A model generated the notes under the pieces. The model was not told the DNA's origin, searched no databases, and saw nothing but the letters and a program-made list of their open reading frames with translations. A program made the position numbers and the translations under genes. A stretch of 64,000 nt of DNA from Lichenostomus cassidix (Eukaryota > Chordata > Aves > Passeriformes > Meliphagidae), in the NCBI GenBank assembly GCA_008360975.2, contig CM039184.1, positions 36,753,797-36,817,796 on the forward strand, in the 5' to 3' direction. Positions 1 to 12,375 of this stretch are shown here, piece after piece. Within the stretch, counting starts at the first letter, position 1; every line of letters begins with the position of its first letter.

Positions 1-1959
1 GTAACTTTTCGAGAATTTTGTACCTCCCCAAATTTCACTGATTTTCATAAGGAAAGTAACACAGCTTAATTTAAGTGCTCTATTGCTTTTCATTCCTTTA
101 ATATTTATCCTGTTAGTATGAATAATAACTCAGGTACCTGGAATGGCATGATTTATTTTTGCTATACAGCCCATGTTATAGTTTCTTATGAGTGGGATGA
201 AAATAATAGGCATCTTGGGCCAAGACAAATGATTTCTTAAATAGAAATAAAATCTTTACAATAGGTATTTGTAATTCAATTAAAGATTTTTGTTACTTAG
301 GTGATTCAGGAGTAATAATTCCATTGAAATAGAATTTTTCCGCATAGATGTGGCATAAAAAAACAAACCCCTTGATTATCAAGAAATATTTTTTCTTAAT
401 AAGTAATCTCATTTATTCGGGAGCTCAAGAGACAGCAAATCAGTGAATAACTGGATAATTCCAGCAAAACTGTTTTTACAATTATATATCCTGGGCAACA
501 CTGAAATTGAACATCTGAACTCAGCCTAGCAGCTTAAAACATATACTTCAAAAAATATCACCTTGCCTACCTCTTGCACATAAATCATAGAGTGCCACCT
601 TGCCTGTGCAGCCCTTACTTTCTCAACTGCTAAAAATTGCTGGCATCATTAACTCACTTCATATTATGCTATTTCTCTTTCTGCCGAACCTGTCATCACC
701 TCATTTTCTCCTGCATCCCCCAGTCTGACAGATGCACTTGCAGTAATGCTTTTCTAGTTTTTGACTTATTCAGATTCTGCTATATTGCCAGCTTCCTCCT
801 GAGAGCGCTGCTGGATCAGGAGCCTGCTTCCTGTGCTTGCATGCAGAACTAAAGCAGAGTTCCAAGCACCACAAGAACTGCAATATTGTGTCCTACAGAT
901 AGGCTGCTTATTTCCAACTTAACACATGCTGTGTGGATTTATTCATGATTTACAGAAACAACTGATTTTTCCAAGGGAAATGCATACAGCCCACATTACT
1001 GCAGTCTAGACATCTCTGTCTCACTGACAGGGATAGGGAGTACGCCTTACCTATACACAGTGCACACATAACATTACACGTGAAGTACATTCACAGCTTC
1101 TGAAAAATGAAGCAGATTTTTATTCTGTGTTGTTTGTATGTGCCTGATTTTTAGAGCTGGTGATTATAGCTATTCTTCTGTGTACTTTACAAGACCTTGT
1201 ATAAAATTGCCATAAAACAAACAATGAGTTTCATTTTTCTTTCAAAAACAAATTTTAAACAGGAAACTACAGTGGTGATTGCAGGATAGACAGATTGATA
1301 TGGAACCCTATCAAAATCATTAAACTGCTGATACAACATTATTTCAGTGAGGAATTTAAGGAGAATTAATTAAACAATACACCACTGTTTCTAAAAAATC
1401 TTATCATCAAATAAGTTTTGTGGCATTATTAGACCATATGCACTGTTGATTAAAAGCAACTCATAAAAATATGAAGGAAATTAATTCACCTGAAATAGTA
1501 CCTACTAGTATCAAGTTGGGGTGTCTGTAGAGGGTCTGTCAAATGCTAGTCAGCTCTTTTCAGTTCAATCGTTTAGAACTGGTAAAAATTTAAAATAATA
1601 AAGGCATACTGATACTGACAACTAAATGTGAAGGGTAGACATTGTCTTTGAAGAGTACTGTAGTGTGCTCTTTTGCTCAAGTAAAAAACCACATTGTTTC
1701 TACCACCTTGCCCGTTTATCCCTGCTAAAAAGAAGGAAACATTGTATCTTATGTTACTTCTCTCAAGCAGATGTTTACTTGCAATATAAACAGTGTTTTG
1801 ATGTGCGGCTCATACAAGTCTATGTAATCACAATGTATAAATACCGCAAAGGTAGCTGCAGAAAGAGGAATCATTTTCACAAATTACTCTTATCTTCTTA
1901 ATACTTGTCTTTGTTTTCAGTCTGCTTTTATTTCTAGTCTAGCTAGGATCCGAGAGTTA
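1..1959. other. Intergenic, nothing recognised
   Basis: AT-rich sequence upstream of NEIL3. Open frames here are short (below 80 codons) and resemble no family I know. I see no repeat termini, RNA gene or CpG island. Confidence 0.6.
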
Positions 1960-2195
1960 TTTCTGTGTAATATCTGCCAATTCAATTAACGGTCTGTTTA
2001 CTGCCTCTTCCAGATCATTAATGAAGATGTTAAATAAGACCAGTTCTAACACTAATCCCAGGGTGCCTTGGCAGACATTTCTCCTCACAACATAATTCAT
2101 CATACTCTTTGTTGGGAGATTGCTTGGATGATATAGCTGATGTAAAAGAATGCTGCCCACCTCCTTGGCTATGTTATCCACAGGGAACATATTAC
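1960..2195 (-). mobile_element. CR1 LINE fragment (reverse transcriptase region)
   Basis: The minus-strand translation contains the peptide LFNIFINDLEEA, which matches the conserved CR1/LINE reverse-transcriptase segment normally written LFNIFINDL. It is followed by ELAD, a remnant of the ADD-type stretch. The flanking frame is broken and no CR1 3' end is visible, so this is an old internal fragment. The boundaries are approximate because only the recognisable part was delimited. Confidence 0.7.
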
Positions 2196-3654
2196 ACCAA
2201 TTACAGGAAAACTTAGCTGTCTTTATTTGCTTCTTGCTGCAAACCAGAAAATGAAGAGTGTTGACAAGGTTCTAGAGAAGAGCTCTAAAGTTTTTGGTTC
2301 CTGACACCTGAGAGACAGTTCAGCAATGAGATCACTGCAAATGTTCATAATAGAAGCACATTTCTACTTTTTGAAAAGAGGACATACTGAATTAATGGAG
2401 ATAGAGAGATACAAACTCTCAGGTTAAAGAAAAAAAATATGAAGAAGACTCAAAACCATCAACTCCAAAAAGAAAGCAACCTATTTTTCTTTAAGTGCTC
2501 CCAAACCAAAGCGTATTAAGCTGAAAGTCAGCTTCCTCTGAATCTCTGATGGCAAAATATATTTAGTAGAAGCTGAACTGTATTTAAATTACTTTGTATG
2601 CAGACTTCTACATATGGAGAATTCTCAGGATAATTTTACAGCCCAGATAATGATCTACGTAATATTGTTACGTACGTGGTATCCCTGATTGTTTTTTAGT
2701 GGTTGAATGTCCTGGTGTAGTTTTCCTTACTGGCAAATCAGAATACAGATGGTCAAAGCAAGGTCTTTCCCCCTTTGAAAAAATTAATAAAAAATAAGAC
2801 ATTTAGTGGTCATTGTGATTTTCAACGATTTTTATTCTCTTTGTAGAAATAGTTTATATAACCTCTATAGTGGAAGCCATAGTGGAAGTTTCCCACTATT
2901 AGAAAAATCTCACCATTATCACCAGAAATCTGCGTGAGGGAACTAAAGCCAAAGGTTGAAATATAGTAGAGAGAGTTCAAAATACCTGAAGGCAAAAGGA
3001 ATAAATCATTCATAGTATTACAGTGTTGCCAACCCTTACACTGGAAAAGTGCATCCTAAAGCAATGTTTTGTCCTTTTTGAACTTTCCTGTACTCCTGTC
3101 AAACCTCTTCCTCCTCAGGTTCTATCAGGTTATACTCTGCCAAATAACCTTGTTACCAAATCAAACTTCTACCCACTTCTCAAAGCATGAGAAAATTTTC
3201 TGCACACCTCTTACTGCTGTAGCAGATTAATCAGCAAACCTTTTTGACAGTCCTCTGCCATCAGCTCTTAGATACAGTACTTCATTATCAGAAGGGGAAA
3301 AAATAAAGTCTGAGTTGGCAGCATGCGGACAATACCATTTGGATTTTGTTAAAGTAACAAAGAATTTCACACAGAATTCAAAACTACAGCAAGAGCAGTC
3401 TGGCTGATGAAGAGTGTAGATCTTAGACTCACAGGAAACAAGCAGTTTGGAAGAAACCTCTGCTCAGCTAGTCCCACTCAAAGCAAGGCAATATTCAAAG
3501 TGAGATCAGGTTCCATAGGGTTTAACCCCAGGAGTACTTAGGGTGAAAATTTCACATGCACCCTGGACAATCTACTCCTGTTCTTAACCTATTTTCAGGA
3601 ATTTCTGATTTTTTTATATAGAAAAAAATTTCCTTTCCTGAATATATTACATTC
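2196..3654. other. Intergenic, nothing recognised
   Basis: AT-rich, apparently unique sequence between two CR1 fragments. No convincing coding exon, tandem repeat or RNA gene was seen. Confidence 0.5.
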
Positions 3655-3915
3655 CCTATAGTCCTTGTGCTGTAAGCCCCTGAGAAGAGCCTTTGCATCC
3701 TTAACAACTTTCCCTATTCTTAAGCAGGCGAAGACAGAAATCAGAGAAGTGTAGAAAGCTCTGCTTTCTCTTCTCCTAAGCAAACTCTGCTTTCTCAGCT
3801 TCTTGCCATCCAGCTTGTTCTCCAGCCTCCTAAACATATTGGTGGAGCTCGGCTGGACTCACTTTAGTTTGTCAATGCCTTCCTGTGCTGAGAAATCCAA
3901 AGCTAAGCACTAGAG
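3655..3915 (-). mobile_element. Degraded CR1-like fragment
   Basis: On the plus strand this reads as a decayed antisense CR1 3' region. It has a stretch like 'ctccagcctcctaaacat', then 'ctggactcactttagtttgtc' shortened by drift, then a region like 'gaaatccaaagctaagcac'. In CR1 consensus the corresponding parts read 'tccaggctcctgaccat', 'ctggacttgctccagt' and 'agcccaaaactgggcac'. The match is patchy and the fragment stops where the 31-bp minisatellite begins. Confidence 0.5.
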
Positions 3916-3919
3916 CCCA

Positions 3920-4285
3920 GGTGCGGCTTCCCGTGATATAACTAAGCAGGACCCATGGTTTCCCGTGAGTAACTTCGCAGACCCATGGTTTCCCGTGCGT
4001 AACTAAGCAGAACCCATGGTTTCCCGTAACTAAGCAGAACCCATGGTTTCCCGTGCGCAACTAAGCAGAACCCATGGTTTCCCGTGAGTAACTAAGCAGA
4101 ACCCATGGTTTCCCGTGACTAACTAAGCAGAACCCATGGTTTCCTGTGAGTAACTTCGCAGACCCCATGGTTTCCTGTGAGTAACTTCGCAGACCCCATG
4201 GTTTCCTGTGAGTAACTTCGCAGAACCCATGGTTTCCTGTGAGTAACTTCGCAGAACCCATGGTTTCTGGTGCCAGAAGTGAGCA
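3920..4285. repeat. 31-bp minisatellite, 11 copies
   Basis: A tandem array of a 31-bp unit built around acccatggtttcccgtgag followed by taactaagcaga. The core 'cccatggtt' recurs at about 3951, 3981, 4012, 4039, 4070, 4101, 4132, 4163, 4194, 4225 and 4256. Spacing is 31 bp except for one 30-bp and one 27-bp unit. Two unit types are ordered: early copies mostly carry 'taagcag' and 'cccgtg', while the last four carry 'ttcgcag' and 'cctgtg', which suggests recent block expansion. Because 31 is not a multiple of 3, the minus-strand open frames across it are repeat artefacts. Confidence 0.93.
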
Positions 4286-4615
4286 GAACTCAGCGCTCGC
4301 CGCGCGCCGCCCGCCCTGTCGCAGGGGCAGCCCTGGGTGCCGTTCTCCTGCATGGCCACAAGGGCGCGCTGCCGGCTCGCGTTGAAGTGTCCGCGGGCCG
4401 CCCGCAGCGCTGTGTCCGCCTCCTACCCCGTGCCGCCCGCAGCCCCGTGCCCTGCCGCCCGCAGCCCCGTGTCGGCCCGCAGCCCCGTGCCGTGCAGCCC
4501 GCAGCCCCGTGTCGGCCCGCAGCCCCGTGTCCGCCTCCTACCCCGTGCCGCCCGCAGCCCCGTGCCCTGCCGCCCGCAGCCCCGTGCCGCCGCGCCGCTT
4601 CGCCACTGCACAAAG
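4286..4615. repeat. GC-rich, CpG-dense tandem-repeat block
   Basis: A very GC-rich, CpG-rich block abutting the minisatellite. It is built from repeats of a short motif like cccgcagccccgtg. A larger segment starting 'tgtccgcctcctaccccgtg' occurs at 4413 and again at 4528, a period of 115 bp. In composition it resembles a CpG-island promoter, and no known gene starts here. It could equally be an expanded GC minisatellite. Open frames on both strands are low-complexity Ala/Pro/Arg/Gly and I do not accept them as genes. Confidence 0.75.
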
Positions 4616-6253
4616 CCTCGGCTAGCACTTGTTGCACGGGATTATTCCACCCCCGGAGATGGAATTTGAAAAAGAAGCATCATCTCGCTCCTGTACAAGC
4701 CCAGGCTTCTTTGTTTCTGACTTTCCTCACGCCTACAAAATACGCTGTTTTGTATCCTCACATATACAAAATACAATAAATACACTACATCTATTCACTC
4801 TGAAACCCAGCAAGTCATTTACCAATTCTACTCTTTGAGGCCTACATTTGTTTTCTTTTTTTGCTTCCTTCTAACCCCTCGAGAAAAAAAAATACAGAAA
4901 AATCTTGTCTGGTCCTTCTCTGCTTTCCTGGCTTGAAAGCTAGGAATGAAATGAAAACCTCAGCTGCAGTAATGATATGCTGCTTCCTTCCAGCCAGGAG
5001 GAAAAATCTTTTTCGAATCTCCACAAGGACAGGCAGAAATTCATAAAGAGCTAAAGCTTTTTATCCTACATCAAAACTGTCTCTAGCCTTTACCACACTC
5101 AGCAAGATCTATCCTTTCCTTCCAAATTGTTACCCTTGACTAAGGCTCAAGAATAAAGTAGTGGTTTTAAGCTCTTTGGGACAGTCAGGAAGCTGGACAT
5201 CACTTTTGGGTAAAATGAGTACTTTGGAAGACAAAAATAGAAATAAAGTTCATAAAAACGGGACATTCACATTACTTTCATTAGCCAATTTGAGTTCTGT
5301 TTTGCATTATTTCTTGCTGATAGGGTTGCAAGTAATAAATATATGTATGGAAGACATCCAGTTTTGTTTAATTTACTGGCATTGTCTGAGGAGCAATGAA
5401 TCATGTCAGAGATTTAAAGGGATTACTGATAGAGAAGAGTGTAACCTTTCTTCCAGTACAACAGCTGTTCTGAAAAATTTCCATAATAACAGTTGCTTTT
5501 AATTATATAAAGAACTGCAAAGCCTTTTTAGCTTCATATCAATAATGCAGCTTTGATTCAAAAGTTGCTAAAGAGATAATCCTCAGCCTTTTTTGTCAGG
5601 GTCATTTTGTGAATAGCAATGATTTAAATCCCAATGTCATTTTTTTTTTCAAAGGAAGGAAAGAATAGTCTTTATTTCCTTGGAACTTGGACTGAAAAAT
5701 TACAAACAATGCTTGGTAAACATTATTCTCACATGAGTCCTTCAAGAAAGGCTACTGATGCCTAAATAGACACATGTAAAATAAAAGTCTCAGAAATATG
5801 GCACAAATATGAGAAAAAAATATTCTAAAGTATCTAGTCAAACATTACCAATAAGAATAAATCATAAATCTCTATATCTAGAATTGGTGTGTTTTACTAA
5901 AGAAGGATTATTTTTAGTAATTTTCAGGGCCCTACCAAGTCAGTAAAAATTGCATTTCTTTATCTTCCATTCTTTCTGAATCTCTCTGTGATTAAGTACT
6001 GGCCTCTGACTGCTTAATGCTTATTCATTCCTCATTTTCTGGGCAGATCACTAGTTTGTGAAGATAATTAGAGACCCCTGCTATTCCTTCTAAGCCTTGA
6101 ATCTTCAGGCTAATTAAAATGGAGTGCTGCATGTACACATGCATCCGACAAAGGCTTAAAGCAAGGTACTAGGAATCATACTATTTGTGTCACAAAAAAA
6201 GTAAAATCTCATTGCATCTGCTAGGACACAGCAACATTCTCTCTATGGCACTC
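4616..6253. other. Intergenic, nothing recognised
   Basis: AT-rich sequence between the GC-rich block and the LTR. The longest frame, 113 codons at 5161-5502, has no recognisable domain or exon-like context. Confidence 0.5.
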
Positions 6254-6787
6254 TGTCTTGGTTTAAGAATTATATCCCCTAATTTAGTGCTCTCACTGAG
6301 ACACTCCAAACCATGTGCCACTCCCTCGCTTCCCCTCTCCCTCTCCTCCCACTCTGCAGAGAGCTGGAGAGGAGAACTGGAGACACAAAAGGCAAAGATC
6401 ATGCATGGCTTGAGATAAGCACAATTTACTGGAAACAGCAATGAGATAAGGAAACAAGCTGTAACACCAACAATATTAAAAGAAAAGTGTGCAAAAGTGA
6501 AAGTGATTCATATGCAAAAATGCTCACCATGGCGCTCAACCTGACCGCAGCCATGTCACCTCGCCACTCCCTCTGGCTCAGGACCAGCGCCACCCAACCA
6601 CTCCCTCTGGCTTGGGACTGGCACCGCACTTACTCGAGCAGAAGAAACCCTTCCCCTTAGAAGAGTCCTTTTCCCCCACCTGTGGCAATGACGTGAGGTG
6701 ACGTGGTACAGAATGACCTCTGGGTCCTAGCCATGCCCCCTCCCAGCCACTGCAAAAATCAACCCTGTCCTGGTCAGAACCAGGACA
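6254..6787 (-). mobile_element. Solo LTR of an avian endogenous retrovirus
   Basis: A 534-bp segment with inverted terminal similarity: on the plus strand it opens tgtcttggttt and closes aaccaggaca, so it has TG...CA ends. Read on the minus strand it begins tgtcctggttctg and ends cttaaaccaagaca, the way many avian ERVL-type LTRs begin and end. The flanks 'cactc' and 'ccctc' fit a 5-bp target duplication with one mismatch. No gag, pol or env reading frames adjoin it, so it is a solo LTR left by recombination. The family (ERVL rather than ERV1 or ERVK) is inferred from memory of the termini. Confidence 0.65.
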
Positions 6788-9700
6788 CCCTCATCGTATT
6801 TTGCCCAGCAAATATCAATTATTTTGTTCTGTTATTAGAGCTTCATTAATCTTCTAATACTAGCTATGCTTTTGAACAAATACTATCCTAATATTTTGCA
6901 GTACAGCCTTAAAGTACAAGGTTTAAAGTTGAAGAAAAGATGGTAAGTTCTTCATCAAGATCATATTCTAATTCCTTTTATTTTTCCTTGAGGTGTTAAT
7001 CTTAAAAGTAAAAAAACATCCATTGTAAGTGAATACACTTCAGAGCAGTGCACATATAAATGCAGTATAGGCAAGAAGGCTGCAAAGAATGTTTCTGCCT
7101 CTCTCCAGGTACCAATTTTCTCCTTTCATCTGTTTTAGCATGTAGATAGCCTAGAGGCACTACTGGATACTTCATCTTAAAGATCTTCAAGACTTTACTG
7201 TTTGAACAAACTACTGCAAGTTTTAAATGTTTTTTCCTCCAGACAAAGGTAGTAACTTTTACTTAATTTGGGAGGAGCCAATATCCATCAACAAAAAAAG
7301 GAAAACTACTGGCCCTGAACTGTGCCTCGAGATGCAGTGAAGTTATGAGCAATGTTGATACGTTGCCAGGAAGGTTGTCTGTACTTATCCCATGAATATC
7401 CAGCGTCAGTAAGATCTGGTGTCCTTACCCCGAGGCAGTTGCACATTGCTATCATATTGTTTCTTCAAATGGAGTCAAACTATGACTGTAAATTAGATTA
7501 TGCCATTCTGAATGGGTAGAGAGGCATCTACACTGATGGATTTATCTAAAAGCAACAAGAGTATGTATCTAGGAAGGGAATAAGAAACGTTAAGGAGTTA
7601 TAGTTTTCAGTAAAAACTTATAAAATAACTTTTTTTTCCCAGTTATTTTACAAACATTTTATTTCTGAATTTAAGTAAGGTCTAAGTCAATTCTACTCCA
7701 ATATCAATCTATAATTTAAGAACTGCAAAAGATCTTTTCTCCTTTGGGTATAATATTTTGACAAGAAGCATTCAGGAAAGACATTTGAAATGCATCATTT
7801 GTGCACTACACTGAGCATTTCTGAACAAATTTATATATTTTAGGATCTTTCTTTTTCTCCAGTTTTGCTTTCGAATACAAAAAAAAACCCCTCACTTAAC
7901 TCCCAGCTTTGGATCATCAGTGAACTTGCTGAGGAGATATTCTAATCCCTCAGCCAAGTCTTTTCCTAGGAAGGTACATTTCTGCTGTAGCCAATTATCT
8001 CAATAGAACGTGCTCACAAATCAAGACTTCATACCACTTTCCTTATACTTCATATGTAGATGGAATTGTTTAACTATCACTACATATTTTGCTTTTGGAG
8101 TGTGCTCCAAGAGATGTAGCATCTCTTGACCATGTTTATATGGTCAACTGAAACAAAAATATGGTGAGGAGTGTAGTCTCGCTTGGAGAAGTCTCTGCAA
8201 GTCTTTCTCCTGCTGGCTTAAAATAGTCACACAAGAAGAAATATATCTAGGTTCAAAGCATTCCAAATGATTTGAAGCAACATATGGACTCTTGATCTGG
8301 TGTCACCAAAGGAACTGTCATTTTCACTGGGTTACTAGGTACTCTGATGGAGAAAAGAAGAGGAATCTCCTAGTAAAACACTTCAATTAAAAAAAAAGTA
8401 GATGGATACTGAATATTTTAGAACATAACTTATTAACGACAATATTAAGACAGAGATTCACTTCCAACAAGCCAAAATTAAATTTCTAATCTCAAAAGCT
8501 CCTGCCACAATTCATGGCAAGATCACAGCCATAGATCAGAATATCCTTCTGGTATTATTCTGAATTATTCCAGAAATAATTCTATTATAAAACTTAAAGT
8601 TTGAGGTGGCTCTGTTCAGCAGTCATACCTTGAAAATGATATTTGGTAATTCCAGGCTAATCTAAATGACCTTGGTGATAGTCATTGCTCTAGTTGAAAA
8701 CATAGTATGTTATGCAAATAAAAAACATTCTGGTAAGAGGAACAGCTCAGAACAACTTCTTTTCTCGTCTACTGCATACTTTCTCAGCAGTTAGAGGCTC
8801 TAGGATCAATTTTCTCCACTTCCCAGGGGAAGGATGCACCATTGATTGGATTGCTACAGCAGCTTAAAGAAGCTGCCAAATTCCCTTTTTTGAAAAATTT
8901 GCTTTGCTTTGATTTCTAACCAAAGGAGCTGTTTCACTGCTATGAATGCAGACTGCAGAGAGGCATCTAGGAAATTCCATTGGCACTTCCAGACAGTACC
9001 TGGCTCAGCATACAACTGAATCATGTTCTCTGACATAACTCTCCCCTTACACTGCATAAGGGAAATAGGTGACTGCTTGAGGGTTCGCAGCAGGGTATCC
9101 AATAGAAGGAACTAGCATTGTTCCCTGTGTTGCTAATGGAGAGAAAGACCTAATGAGGCCCCTGCTCTAAATCACTGTCTGGTGAGGTGCCTACCTATTG
9201 CCACCGATTACATAGAGAGTTCAGAGTTTCCATTACCTTAGATATATAGTACAGTTGATGGACCTCAATTATTACTGATTTTTAGGGAGTGTGAATAGCT
9301 TGCCTGTCTCCAAGTCTAACTCCCTCTTGTGGATTTAACCCTTTGGTCTGAGCAGCAGAAAAATTCAGATTTAGGAGAGATTATTTCTGCTTCCCCCCCA
9401 CCCCCCCGCCTTTGCAAAGTCAAGAAATTAATATAGTACGAAGGTCTCTTTGGAAAGAAGTATGATCTTCAGTGTTTAAAGCAATCCATATCTAATTCCT
9501 GATTGAAAATGGCAAAACTACTCTGCTGAAAACTAGCATGTCAAACTAGCCAGGATTTCCAAAGATGCTACTACGGAAATCAAGGATTGCTACAAAGATA
9601 ATAAATTATTTTTTCTAAAAGAGTGGTGTCTTGCTAACAGCTGGCTGACCAGTCACTGACAGGTGAACCTGTCATACTCTTAATCACTACCCAGGGAAAT

Positions 9701-12184
9701 TCTGGTCATATTATGACAATATTAAAAAAAATAGTAATTTTTAAAAAATATAATTACACACACAATTAAGCAGATTAGGTCTTTTTGCATCCTCTATCTA
9801 ATTCTAAAGCATGTCTTCTCTGGAAACTTAGAGTAAATATATACTTCTGTATGTATTTTTCCTTCTTCTTTAGCATATGAATTGGAACCCTAAGAATCTG
9901 CTTATCTGTGACCAGTTTCCAATAGGTAGAAATTAGGACAGAACTATTATGTCTCAACTATCCCTCTTACTTCCAATGATTAATCTATTAATTATTCCAT
10001 TTTGAACACACACTCCACATTCAGTGAGAATGGTATGTTAAGTTGTAGCATTTTAGTATGGCTGCAAACAATGAAATAAATGCAAGACACTCTCATACTA
10101 AAGCTGTTATTCACAACTTAGTTAATAATTTTATATTGATACTTCACTGCAGTTTCCAAAGAACCTTCTTGATCTCTATCTTTACAATAACTGCAGCTGT
10201 AAAAACAAAGCTACAGTAGTATGGGCTTTTTTGTAAAGGAAAGCAAGACCTCTCTCTTAATAAAATAATCCCAACACTCAAGGCATTATTTATTTTGAAT
10301 AACTGACAAAAAATAATTTAACTATGTATCCGTATCAACTATGCATGACCCTCAAAAATTACTGTCAGACCAGGAATTTATAACCAGAACACATTCCCTG
10401 GACAGAGCAACTATTTGGATTAATTGCATTAAGAGACTTAATTTTGGGGGATTTAGGAATGTTTTTACAAGGTTTAGGAAGGATTTCTTTGGGATTACAT
10501 GATGAGCAATTTTGAGTGTGCTTAACTGATCATTTTAACTCTATTAACTCTCTAGTCAACCATGAAGCAGATCAGTCATCCACTGATTACTAATTCTTAT
10601 CCAAGATTTTGTCACCATAAAGGGAATATCTTTGTACTTCACTGTATACTTCAACCAGCCAATAGGAAAAAAACCTCTGTGCTTTAGCAAGAATGTCCGT
10701 GCTGATGTTGTTATTTGGACTGCTGGATTTGAACAGGGTGTGCTTGTATTCTGCATATTTCTGTTCTCTTGTGCGGCCTTCAGAAAAATGTAATTTTACT
10801 ATTTGATCTAAAATTATATTTAAATTGGTCTACATTTAAATTTATCTGTTTTTGCCAGATGATAATATTCCTTGCCAAGACCATTTTCAAAGCTCTATTA
10901 ATCCCAAATTAATTTAGGAATATAAACTGAGCACCAATGTCCTAAGATTAAGGTATTCATTCAAGGGAGAAAATGTGCATAAACTAACAAGTTTTAGCAG
11001 CTGGATGTCAGTAGCTCAATTTGCGCAAATTGGCCACATCACTTTTATGCCAAATGTCCTGTTACATGAATTGGGACAACAAGGAAGGGAATCAGGGCTT
11101 GTATATAAACTCTGGAAAACTTAATTAAAAAAGGAATTATATCCTTTTCATAATTCTGGAAAGCCTGAAGTTTTAGAAAGAAATGTACTTCTCTGTTTTC
11201 AATGTTTTTTTCTACTGAGAGCACAGCTGTGGTAATATACCAAAACATGCGTCCAATTCTGAGCTCACTGTTCTGTCATATGCTATTATCTGAAGGTAAA
11301 TATGCAAATGCACAAACAAATAAAAAAATCATGCCTGCAAACTCCATTGGGAAAAATAAGAGATGCAGCTGTGTACAGAGCTCCAAGAACAGGGGACAAA
11401 TTTATAAGCATATGTACATTTACTCGACTTTTGTTTTAAAAATAGGTTTTACCTTTCACTGCAGATAACTTGTCTTATTTGCTATATCACTTACTGTACA
11501 GTAGCATATTCTGATTTTGTTGATGCAAAGGCAGAGAGGAAGGAAAAAAATAATCAAATGTAAAACTTGAGTGAGATTTATTTGCTTTGAAAATTTTTGT
11601 TTTGCTTGGTTTTTTTAAATTTGCACATTTAATTACCTGTGGGAGCGATTCTTGTGGACATTACATTTTTTAAACCAAAATAAGGTGTGAACAACTATTG
11701 ATGGAATTACATGCCAAAAAAATGTTAAATTCTAATACCGAAATGGCACTTGCAAAAATGACAGCACAGACTAACTAACATTTTATTAGCAAATGTGAAT
11801 TATGGTTTTTTTTCAGCAAATATAATTTAGCCTGATTTATCCACTTCCCTTCATATTAAAAATATATATATATATATTTTATGAAAACCACATTTTGATT
11901 GAGCCCAGGTGGAAGACTAGATATGGGCTGTGTATATAGGAAATAGCATAGAGAGTTTTTGACCAGGGTGAGTATTGCCTCACGAGCTGGGCATTAGGAA
12001 ATGGTGCATAATGTTCGACCTTGCGATGCAAATTCCCTCCATTGCCTTACAGCTCGTGGACTTTATTTTGCCTATTCGTACTTCTAATGTGGCGGGGACA
12101 GGAGCATTTTACTTCTGTAAAGCTGGATAGGCGGCAAAAACCTATTAAATACCGACTTTTTAAAAGCTGAAACTAATTTCTGAT
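6788..12184. other. Intergenic, nothing recognised
   Basis: About 5.4 kb of AT-rich sequence upstream of the NEIL3 island. The only compositional features are a C-run tract at about 9392-9409 (two runs of seven or more C separated by one A) and a short TA repeat near 11863-11877. No exon, RNA gene or mobile-element end was recognised. Confidence 0.5.
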
Positions 12185-12250
12185 TGTGGACTGTCTTAGC
12201 AGGAGATGCACTCACGAGTGCTGCAAACAGCCCCAAGGAGCGGCTAGGAG

Positions 12251-12255
12251 CCAAT
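12251..12255 (+). promoter_or_regulatory. CCAAT box (possible NF-Y site)
   Basis: The sequence gagccaatgagg carries a forward CCAAT about 135 bp upstream of the NEIL3 start codon, in the range where NF-Y sites commonly lie in cell-cycle promoters. This is a motif match only. Confidence 0.45.
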
Positions 12256-12287
12256 GAGGCACTGGCGGACCCCAGCCATTGCCGTTC

Positions 12288-12295
12288 GGCGGGAA
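12288..12295 (+). promoter_or_regulatory. E2F-like site
   Basis: GGCGGGAA is a classic E2F half-site core, 95 bp upstream of the NEIL3 start codon. NEIL3 expression is reported to be linked to proliferation and S phase, so an E2F site is plausible. This is a motif match only. Confidence 0.45.
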
Positions 12296-12361
12296 GCGAA
12301 CAGGATATGCCGTGCCGGCTCTGTGGGTCGGGCCGGGACAGCTCCGCCCTCCCTCAGCCGA

Positions 12362-12375
12362 GCGGGAGTTTCGAA
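12362..12375 (+). promoter_or_regulatory. CDE/CHR-like element
   Basis: GCGG, four bases, then TTCGAA (12370-12375). A GC-rich CDE four bases before a TTYGAA CHR is the arrangement bound by DREAM/MuvB complexes in cell-cycle genes. It lies only about 15 bp upstream of the start codon, so it may be in the 5' UTR. TTCGAA is a less common CHR variant than TTTGAA. Confidence 0.35.

Noticed and set aside
3872..4359. Minus-strand frames with repeated Gly-Asn-His-Gly-Phe peptides
   Set aside because: These are translations of the 31-bp minisatellite, whose unit length is not a multiple of three.
4270..4779. 169-codon plus-strand open frame
   Set aside because: It is mostly the translation of the GC-rich tandem repeat; comparable frames exist on the opposite strand and no family is recognised.
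5161..5502. 113-codon plus-strand open frame
   Set aside because: No domain, no exon-like boundaries, and ordinary AT-rich composition.
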